Shown piece after piece: positions 1 to 4,984 of a stretch of 15,552 bases of DNA. Below the pieces are notes generated by a model, which did no database searches, was not told where the DNA came from, and saw nothing but the letters and a program-made list of their open reading frames with translations. How positions within the stretch are numbered: the first letter of the stretch is position 1; each line of letters begins with the position of its first letter. Where the stretch lies: positions 1 to 15,552 of the forward strand of contig JBIQIQ010000047.1 in assembly GCA_044507975.1 (NCBI GenBank). Reading direction: 5' to 3'. A program made the position numbers and the translations under genes. The stretch is from DASRWD01 sp044507975. GTDB lineage: Bacteria; Deinococcota; Deinococci; Deinococcales; Trueperaceae.

Positions 1-979
1 GGGGCGCGAGCGTGCACGAGACGATCAGGAGCACCGCCCCGAGGGTCGCGACGGGCTTCCTGCCCCAGCGGTCGGTCAGCCAGCCGGAGACGATCGAGAA
101 GGCGAACATCCCCATCGTGTGGCTCGAGAACACCAGGGCGATGCTCCCGAGGGCGTGGTCGTGGCTGTGCATGTGCAGGGACGTCATCTGCATCAGGCCG
201 ACCATCACCATGTGAGCCGTCACGAGGCAAGCGACCGCCGTCTTGACCAGCGGGTCGCCGAGCATCTCGCGCACGGTGCGAGGCGCCGCCTCCTCGACGT
301 CGCCGCGCTCGACGGCGCCCAGGGCCGCGCCGATCGCCATCGGCTCAGGCCTCAGGAACGCGAACAGCAGGGCGGCGGTGAGGAAGAAGCCGACGGCGGT
401 CGCCAGGTACGGGCCCGCGATCTCGCTGAAGCCGAGCGACACCATCAGGTCGCCGGTCGGGGCCACCAGCGCCGGGCCGAGCACGCTCCCGACGGTGCCG
501 CCGAGCACGACCGTCGCGATCGCACGGGCGCGCTGGGCACGCGGCGTGACCTCCGCGGCCACGAAGCGGCCGAGCTGCACCGACGCGTTGCCGGACCCGG
601 ACACCGCGAGCCCGAGCAGCACCAAGACGAGGCTGCCCACCGCGACGCCGACCATGGCGATCACCGCGCCGAAGCCGCCCGCCAGCATGCCGCCGGTCAG
701 CGCCCTGCGCCGGCCGAGGGTGTCGGACAGCCGGCTCCACACGAGCGAGCCGACGGCGATGCCGACCTGGCTCACGGCGGACGGCAGGCCCGCCAAGCTG
801 GTGACGCCGGAGAGCTCGGCGCCCACGATGGAGGCCACGGTGGCCGCCGCCACGGTGCCGGCCGATCCGAGGCTCTGGCTGATGAGCAGGGCGCCGGTGA
901 TGCGGCGCGCCTGCACCCGCCTCAGGCCCTCGTCGAACGGGGCCGGCTCGGTCGCCTTGAGGGCGCTGGCGGTGGTCAC
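1..979 (-). CDS. MFS transporter, 3' end beyond window (partial)
   Basis: Reading the minus strand from a GTG at 977-979 gives 326 codons running off the left edge, so the C-terminus is missing. The protein is a hydrophobic major facilitator: the motif A region around residues 83-92 (SRLSDTLGRR) follows TM2, and a second copy (GWLTDRWGRK, 299-308) marks the second half of the MFS fold. The loop before it holds an alternating histidine cluster, H269, H271, H273 and H275 (LHMHSHDHALG), with another His at 287. I remember this His-rich loop from related bacterial MFS proteins, but I do not know the substrate. The start is chosen because a TAGGCT -10 box lies exactly 6 nt upstream with no Shine-Dalgarno, as expected for a leaderless message. 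It follows the CNNM gene by 37 bp on the same strand but seems to have its own promoter. Confidence 0.88.
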   Translation of the reverse strand, partial: MTTASALKATEPAPFDEGLRRVQARRITGALLISQSLGSAGTVAAATVASIVGAELSGVTSLAGLPSAVSQVGIAVGSLVWSRLSDTLGRRRALTGGMLAGGFGAVIAMVGVAVGSLVLVLLGLAVSGSGNASVQLGRFVAAEVTPRAQRARAIATVVLGGTVGSVLGPALVAPTGDLMVSLGFSEIAGPYLATAVGFFLTAALLFAFLRPEPMAIGAALGAVERGDVEEAAPRTVREMLGDPLVKTAVACLVTAHMVMVGLMQMTSLHMHSHDHALGSIALVFSSHTMGMFAFSIVSGWLTDRWGRKPVATLGAVLLIVSCTLAP

Positions 980-985
980 TGCGGC

Positions 986-991
986 AGCCTA
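986..991 (-). promoter_or_regulatory. -10 box TAGGCT, leaderless start of MFS gene
   Basis: TAGGCT (TANNNT type) on the minus strand is separated by exactly 6 nt from the GTG of the MFS gene. That places the expected transcription start at or next to the start codon. No convincing -35 is visible. A CCGGCGCCGG palindrome at 995-1004 lies just upstream but lacks a T-tract. The identical spacing recurs at the GNAT gene and the second MFS gene. Confidence 0.6.
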
Positions 992-1016
992 CACCCGGCG
1001 CCGGCGGAAGGTTCGC

Positions 1017-2081
1017 TCAGGGCTGCTGCCGCTTCTCCTCGGCGGCTCGGCGGCTGGCCAGGTCCTGCACCTCGCCGATCAGCTCCTCGACGATGTCCTC
1101 GAGGAAGAGCACGCCCACGGGCTCCTCCGCGCCGCTCGTCACGACGGCCAGGTGCGAACCCGAGCGGCTCATGTCGGTGAGGGCCGTCTCGGCCTCGGCG
1201 TCGGCCGGGACCTGGGCCAGAGGCCGGATGTTGCGCGCCGGCAGAGGCGCGTCCGCCGCTGGCCCTGAGATGGCGATCACGTCCTTGAAGTGCACGTAGC
1301 CCAGCATGCCGCCAGCCTCGTCGAGGACCACGTAGCGCGAGTGGCCGAAGCGGGCGATCGCCTCCTCCACCTGCCTCGGCGTCACGTCGCGCGGCAGCGT
1401 GACCAGGGACCGCAGGGGGACAGCCAGGTCGCGGGCGCACTTCTCCGTGAACTCGAAGGCCTTCGTGACCGTGCCGCTGACGTCCCGGAACAGGCCGGCG
1501 CGCTCCGACTCGGCAACGATCGTGGCGACCTGGTCGAGGGTGAACGCCGCCGTGACCTCGCCCCTAGGCTCGACCCCGAACCGCCGCAGGAACCAGTTGG
1601 CGGTGCCGTCGAGCGCCCGTATCAGCGGCCTCACGAGACGGGCCACGCCCACGAGCGGGGGCGCGAGCAGGAGCACGGACTGGCTCGGTCGCGAGAAAGC
1701 GATGTTCTTCGGGACCATCTCGCCGAGCGTCACGTGGAGGAAAGAGACGATGACGAGCGCGATCGCGAACGAGGCGCCCGACGTGGCCGCCGCGCCCAAC
1801 CCCAGGGCCGACAACGGCCCCTGGAGCAGATGGTGTATCGAAGGCTCCGAGACGTTCAGGATCAGAAGGGAGCAGACGGTGATGCCGAGCTGGGAGCAGG
1901 CGAGCATCAGCGACGCGTGCTCCATCGCCCACAGCGCCACCTTGGCCGCGGCGTTCCCGGCGTTGGCCAGCGGCTCGACCTGAGCCCGGCGGGCGGCCAG
2001 CACCGCGAACTCCGCGCCCACGAAGAAGGCGTTGGCCGCGAGCAGCACCACGAGCCAGACGATCCCCCACCAATCGCTCAC
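1017..2081 (-). CDS. CNNM/DUF21 membrane protein with CBS pair, no CorC_HlyC domain
   Basis: A 354-residue protein of the HlyC/CorC (CNNM-related) family. The N-terminal DUF21 transmembrane domain (about residues 1-180) carries the family signatures SQLGIT (63-68) and GEMVPK (120-125). A cytosolic CBS-domain pair follows (about 215-340), ending in the characteristic LEDIVEELIGE (327-337). Unlike its upstream neighbour it stops just after the second CBS domain and lacks the C-terminal CorC_HlyC domain. The GTG start at 2081 gives the same MSDW-type N-terminus as the neighbour and overlaps that gene's TGA by 4 bp (GTGA), so the two are translationally coupled. Family members are linked to Mg2+/Co2+ efflux or tolerance and were historically called hemolysins; a haemolytic role is not implied. 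The two proteins may form a heteromer or be paralogues with different regulation. Confidence 0.92.
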   Translation of the reverse strand: MSDWWGIVWLVVLLAANAFFVGAEFAVLAARRAQVEPLANAGNAAAKVALWAMEHASLMLACSQLGITVCSLLILNVSEPSIHHLLQGPLSALGLGAAATSGASFAIALVIVSFLHVTLGEMVPKNIAFSRPSQSVLLLAPPLVGVARLVRPLIRALDGTANWFLRRFGVEPRGEVTAAFTLDQVATIVAESERAGLFRDVSGTVTKAFEFTEKCARDLAVPLRSLVTLPRDVTPRQVEEAIARFGHSRYVVLDEAGGMLGYVHFKDVIAISGPAADAPLPARNIRPLAQVPADAEAETALTDMSRSGSHLAVVTSGAEEPVGVLFLEDIVEELIGEVQDLASRRAAEEKRQQP

Positions 2082-3400
2082 GGCGCGCCGCCTTCGTCCG
2101 GTGCGGCTGGGGGACCCGGCACGTAGCGGACCCGGTCGACGCGCAAGCCGTCCATGCGCGTGACGACGATCTGCCCGCCCGCCACGGCGACCGCGTCCCC
2201 GCGCTCCGGCACCTTGCCGAGCTCGGCCATGACGAACCCGCCGAGCGTGTCGTAGTCCTCGTCCTCGGGGATGGCCAACCCGACCCGCTCCTCGACCTCG
2301 TCGAGGCGCAGCATGCCGGGCAGGGTCCAGGAGTCGTCGGGCCACTGCCGCACCGCGGCCTCGCGCCGATCGTGCTCGTCGGCGACCTCACCCACCAGCT
2401 CCTCGACGAGGTCCTCGAGCGTGACGACGCCCGCGGTGCCGCCGTACTCGTCGAGCACGACGGCGAGCTGGCCGCCACCCCTGAGGTGGCCCAGGAGCAC
2501 GTCGACGGTCTGCGTGTCCGGTACGAAGCTCGCCTGGCGCATGATCGCGCTGACCGGGGTCAGGTCGCGGTCCTCGCGCGCGATCGCCAGGGCCGCCTTG
2601 ACGTGGACCACCCCGATGACGTCGTCGATGCCGTTGCCCGTGATGGGGAAGCGCGAGTGGCCGGTGTCGCGGGCGAGGCCGATGACGTCGGCCGCCGAGG
2701 CCGAGGCCGGCAGCGTGGCCATGCGCGTGCGGGGGGTCATGACGTCGCCCGCCGTGAACTCGGCGAAGTCGAGGGTACGGGTCAGGAGCGTGGCCGCGCG
2801 GGGGTCGAGGCTCCCCTCGCTGACGGAGTGCTGCACGAGGCTGGCGAGCTCCTCGACGGTCCTCGCCGAGGAGAGCTCCTCCCGGGGCTCGACCCCGAAC
2901 GCCCGGACCACCACGTTGCTGAAGCCGTTGAGCCCGCGCACGATCGGGCCGAACACCGTGGTGAACACGAGCTGGAAGGGGGCGACGAGGCGGCCCGTCA
3001 GCTCGGGCAACGCCAGGGCGAGGTTCTTCGGGACCAGCTCGCCGAAGATCATCGAGAGCAGCGTCGCGAGCGTGATCCCGGCGATCGTGCCCACGGGCCT
3101 CACCAGGTCGACCGGGAGGCCGGCGGAGGTCAGCGGCCCGGCCAGCAGCCGGCTGACAGCCGGCTCCATCGTGTAGCCGGTCAGCAGCGTCGTGAGGGTG
3201 ATGCCGAGCTGGGCGCTGGAGAGGTGCGTCGAGGTGTGCCGCAGTGCCGAGATCAGGCGCCGGAGGCCTCTCTCGCCGCGATCCTGGCGCGCCTCGAGCA
3301 CCGCCCTGTCGAGGTTGACGAGGGCGAACTCGGAGGCCACGAAGAGGCCGGTGCCTGCGGTCAGCAGAAGGCCGAGGCCGAACAGGAGCCAATCGCTCAT
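2078..3400 (-). CDS. HlyC/CorC (CNNM) family protein: DUF21 + CBS pair + CorC_HlyC
   Basis: A 440-residue protein with the full family architecture. DUF21 has an N-terminal hydrophobic helix at residues 4-28, SAQLGIT at 62-68, and GELVPK at 120-125, the conserved acid/Pro-Lys motif of CNNM transporters. The CBS pair lies at about 219-339 (DVMTPRTRM at 219-227, DEYGGTAGVVTLEDLVEELV at 317-336). The CorC_HlyC domain is at about 353-428 (EDYDTLGGFVM at 381-391). The likely role is divalent cation (Mg2+/Co2+) export or homeostasis at the inner membrane. It is first in a two-gene operon, with its stop overlapping the next start by 4 bp. The ATG at 3400 has no Shine-Dalgarno but overlaps the stop of a 13-codon leader ORF (ATGA), so its translation is probably coupled to that peptide. 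Similar tandem CNNM pairs are known in other high-GC bacteria, such as the adjacent mycobacterial genes Rv1841c/Rv1842c. Confidence 0.94.
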   Translation of the reverse strand: MSDWLLFGLGLLLTAGTGLFVASEFALVNLDRAVLEARQDRGERGLRRLISALRHTSTHLSSAQLGITLTTLLTGYTMEPAVSRLLAGPLTSAGLPVDLVRPVGTIAGITLATLLSMIFGELVPKNLALALPELTGRLVAPFQLVFTTVFGPIVRGLNGFSNVVVRAFGVEPREELSSARTVEELASLVQHSVSEGSLDPRAATLLTRTLDFAEFTAGDVMTPRTRMATLPASASAADVIGLARDTGHSRFPITGNGIDDVIGVVHVKAALAIAREDRDLTPVSAIMRQASFVPDTQTVDVLLGHLRGGGQLAVVLDEYGGTAGVVTLEDLVEELVGEVADEHDRREAAVRQWPDDSWTLPGMLRLDEVEERVGLAIPEDEDYDTLGGFVMAELGKVPERGDAVAVAGGQIVVTRMDGLRVDRVRYVPGPPAAPDEGGAP

Positions 3401-3438
3401 AGGCCGTCGGCGTACCCCAGAGGGGTAGTCGAGTCCAT
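3397..3438 (-). CDS. 13-codon leader ORF upstream of CNNM operon (putative)
   Basis: An ATG at 3436-3438 on the minus strand opens a 13-residue reading frame, MDSTTPLGYADGL, ending in a TGA at 3397-3399 that overlaps the ATG of the CNNM gene (ATGA). The -10 box TATACT ends 10 nt before this ATG, so the predicted transcript would begin only about 4 nt upstream of it. The main gene has no Shine-Dalgarno of its own, which fits delivery of ribosomes through this mini-ORF. A 6-bp hairpin (TACCCC-AGA-GGGGTA on the plus strand, 3413-3427) lies within it. That it is translated, or senses anything, is inference. Confidence 0.45.
   Translation of the reverse strand: MDSTTPLGYADGL
3413..3427. promoter_or_regulatory. 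Perfect inverted repeat in CNNM leader
   Basis: TACCCC-AGA-GGGGTA is a perfect 6-bp inverted repeat with a 3-nt centre, lying between the predicted promoter and the ATG of the first CNNM gene and inside the mini-ORF. It could be an RNA hairpin affecting ribosome access or a DNA operator for a dimeric repressor just downstream of the transcription start. The sequence alone does not decide between these. Confidence 0.35.
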
Positions 3439-3448
3439 GTACCGGCCG

Positions 3449-3454
3449 AGTATA
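3449..3454 (-). promoter_or_regulatory. -10 box TATACT for CNNM operon
   Basis: TATACT on the minus strand is one mismatch from the TATAAT consensus and stands out in GC-rich DNA. It lies 48 nt upstream of the CNNM ATG and 10 nt upstream of the leader-ORF ATG. No good -35 hexamer is seen 16-18 bp upstream, where the sequence is instead the terminator hairpin of the preceding lipoprotein gene. Confidence 0.6.
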
Positions 3455-3460
3455 CAGGTC

Positions 3461-3486
3461 GCCCCGACCGCCGGAGCGGTCGGGGC
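3461..3486 (-). terminator. Hairpin terminator of lipoprotein gene
   Basis: A perfect 11-bp stem (gccccgaccgc / gcggtcggggc) with a 4-nt loop lies about 50 nt downstream of the minus-strand lipoprotein stop. It is positioned to end that transcript just before the CNNM promoter. The stem is very stable, but no T-tract follows it, so termination may be incomplete or factor-assisted. Confidence 0.55.
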
Positions 3487-3537
3487 TCGGTGCCCGCTGC
3501 CACCTGTCGGCGGCTTCGCGGGAACTGGTCGCCTAGC

Positions 3538-4200
3538 TCAGAGGTCCGGCGGGTTCGGGACCAGCGGGTCGTCGAGCGGGGCGGGGTCGTTGCCGTCGTT
3601 GAGCGGGTCGTTCACGCCACCGGGATCGGCTTCGTCGCCGTCGAGGGTGTCGTCGAGGTCGTTCCGAAGGTCCTGGGCGCCCTGGTCGATGTCCTGACCG
3701 AGGTCGTCGAGACCCTGCTCGACGTCGTTACCGAGCTCGTTGAGGTCGTCACCGACGTTGGGGGCGCCCAGACCGTCGTTGGCGGGCGGCACGAGCGGGT
3801 CGTTGGCCGGCGTGCCGAACGGGTCGCTCGGGGCCAGCGGGTCGTTGGGGTCCTGCGACTCGTCCAGCTCCTCGGCCTGTTCGTCCGCGAGCTGCTGGCT
3901 CACCTCGGTGAGCATGTTGCGGGCCTCGCCGACGTCATCGCGCACCTCACGCACCTCGCTGATCAGCTGAGCGGGCTCGTTCTGATCCCCCTCGGCGCTG
4001 AGGTCCATGAGGCGCTGCTCCACGGCGTCGAGCCTGTCGGCTACCTGCTCGATCTGGTCACGGATCGCAGCTGCGTCGTCCGCGCTGAAGCCGCCGCGCT
4101 GGGTGTCGCACGCAGCGAGCCCGATCACGAGAGCCGGCGCGAGCAGCACGCCGAGCATCCTCTGCCTGAGTGGCCTTGCCTCTACCTTGGTCGCGTTCAC
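3538..4200 (-). CDS. Acidic coiled-coil lipoprotein, unknown function
   Basis: A 220-residue predicted lipoprotein: basic N-terminus, hydrophobic stretch from about 16, and a lipobox LAAC with acylated Cys at C31. Two strict heptad segments follow, with hydrophobics at I46, I50, V53, L57, V60, L64, L67 and at L79, V83, V86, V90, A93, L97, V100, L104. This predicts a helical hairpin or oligomeric coiled coil. From about 115 the chain becomes very acidic and rich in Asn, Asp and Pro, with recurring NDPL/DDPLVP motifs. Three 11-residue repeats (156-166, 167-177, 178-188; L-G-x-D-[VIL]-[ED]-Q-G pattern) sit in the middle of this tail. The GTG start at 4200 is backed by an AGGGAGG ribosome site 6 nt upstream. 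The gene is monocistronic, with a terminator hairpin at 3461-3486. I do not recognise the family; a cell-envelope structural or spacer role is a guess. Confidence 0.85.
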   Translation of the reverse strand: MNATKVEARPLRQRMLGVLLAPALVIGLAACDTQRGGFSADDAAAIRDQIEQVADRLDAVEQRLMDLSAEGDQNEPAQLISEVREVRDDVGEARNMLTEVSQQLADEQAEELDESQDPNDPLAPSDPFGTPANDPLVPPANDGLGAPNVGDDLNELGNDVEQGLDDLGQDIDQGAQDLRNDLDDTLDGDEADPGGVNDPLNDGNDPAPLDDPLVPNPPDL

Positions 4201-4329
4201 GATTGGCCTCCCTCCGGGGGCCGCACGGCCTAGTACCGCGCGACAGGGTTCTTCGACCGCGCCGAAGATCGCCTGGCCACACCCTGAGACATGGGCCGTG
4301 AGAAGGCCCGAACTGGTGGTGAGATGCCC

Positions 4330-4374
4330 TTAACCCCCTACCCATCGGCCCCTCGTGAGGCTCTTACACCCCTA
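4330..4374. repeat. Imperfect 11-bp direct repeat pair
   Basis: TTAACCCCCTA (4330-4340) and TTACACCCCTA (4364-4374) match at 9 of 11 positions in the same orientation, 34 bp start to start. They form an AT-bounded island in otherwise GC-rich divergent spacer. They could be paired operator half-sites for the lipoprotein promoter or chance similarity. Confidence 0.25.
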
Positions 4375-4434
4375 ATGGTCAGGCGCGGACCGCCGTGCTG
4401 CAGGCGAAGCCGGCTCTCATGGCGAGGGCGGCGG

Positions 4435-4440
4435 TAGAGT
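4435..4440 (+). promoter_or_regulatory. -10 box TAGAGT, leaderless start of GNAT gene
   Basis: TAGAGT is followed by exactly 6 nt and then the GTG start at 4447. No Shine-Dalgarno lies between, so transcription should begin at the start codon. No clear -35 is visible. Confidence 0.6.
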
Positions 4441-4446
4441 CTCGGC

Positions 4447-4977
4447 GTGACCCGCCCTTCGTCGGCCGGCTTCGTACTGAGGGCGATGGAGCCAGGTGAC
4501 TGGGCCGGGGTGCGCGAGGTCTACCTCGAGGGGATAGCCACCCGACAGGCAACTTTCGAGACGACGGCCCCGCCCGATCACGAGACCTGGTCGGCGGGAA
4601 GGCTCGCGATCGGCCGCCTCGTCGCGTGCGCGGCGACAGGGGAACGCGCGGTCCTCGGTTGGGCGGCGCTCTCCCCGGTCTCGACCCGGCCCGTCTACCG
4701 GGGCGTCGCCGAGGTGGGCATCTACGTCGCAGCCAGAGCGCGCGGCAACGGCATCGGGCGCGCCCTCCTCGAGCGCCTCGTGACCGAGGCCGAGGCCGCC
4801 GGCATATGGACGCTGCAGAGCTCCGTGTTCCCGGAGAACGCGGCCACCCTCGCCCTCCATGCAGCCCTGGGCTTCCGTGAGGTGGGGAGGCGCGAGCGCA
4901 TCGCGAAGCTCGACGGAGCCTGGCGGGACACCCTCCTCCTCGAGCGCCGCAGCGCCCGCTCGGAGCTCAACGACTGA
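4447..4977 (+). CDS. GNAT N-acetyltransferase, phosphinothricin acetyltransferase/MnaT-like
   Basis: A 176-residue single-domain GNAT enzyme that would transfer acetyl from acetyl-CoA to an amino group. The acetyl-CoA pyrophosphate loop R-x-x-G-x-G is at R97-G102 (RARGNGIGRALL), after the beta-4 strand VAEVGIYV (87-94). The segment WTLQSSVFPENAATLALHAALGFREVG (121-147) and the C-terminal KLDGAWRDTLLLER (154-167) are typical of the phosphinothricin acetyltransferase / L-amino acid N-acyltransferase (YncA/MnaT) group. That group acetylates methionine derivatives and glutamine analogues, so the likely job is detoxification or amino-acid acetylation; the exact substrate cannot be read from sequence. 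The GTG start has a -10 box 6 nt upstream and no Shine-Dalgarno. The gene is monocistronic and converges on the sulfoquinovosidase-like gene with only 7 bp between stops, with no terminator visible. Confidence 0.92.
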   Translation: MTRPSSAGFVLRAMEPGDWAGVREVYLEGIATRQATFETTAPPDHETWSAGRLAIGRLVACAATGERAVLGWAALSPVSTRPVYRGVAEVGIYVAARARGNGIGRALLERLVTEAEAAGIWTLQSSVFPENAATLALHAALGFREVGRRERIAKLDGAWRDTLLLERRSARSELND

Positions 4978-4984
4978 CCTTCGC

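Larger units (their letters stand above)
4201..4446. other. Divergent intergenic region, lipoprotein / GNAT
   Basis: This 246-bp divergent spacer lies between the minus-strand lipoprotein and the plus-strand acetyltransferase. It holds the lipoprotein ribosome site (AGGGAGG on the minus strand, next to 4207-4213), two small inverted repeats (TCTTCG/CGAAGA at 4250-4268; GGGCC/GGCCC at 4293-4309), an imperfect direct repeat at 4330-4340 and 4364-4374, and the -10 box of the GNAT gene. I found no TANNNT or consensus promoter for the lipoprotein, so its promoter is unassigned. Confidence 0.6.

Noticed and set aside
995..1004. CCGGCGCCGG palindrome after the second CNNM gene as a terminator
   Set aside because: The stem is short with almost no loop and no T-tract follows. 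Such palindromes are frequent in this base composition.
2372..3697. A 441-codon plus-strand frame opposite the CNNM and lipoprotein genes, and similar ones at 119-1180, 1290-2126, 9565-10725 and 3490-4233
   Set aside because: All are compositionally biased shadows of clearly identified minus-strand genes and show no motifs, ribosome sites or promoters of their own.
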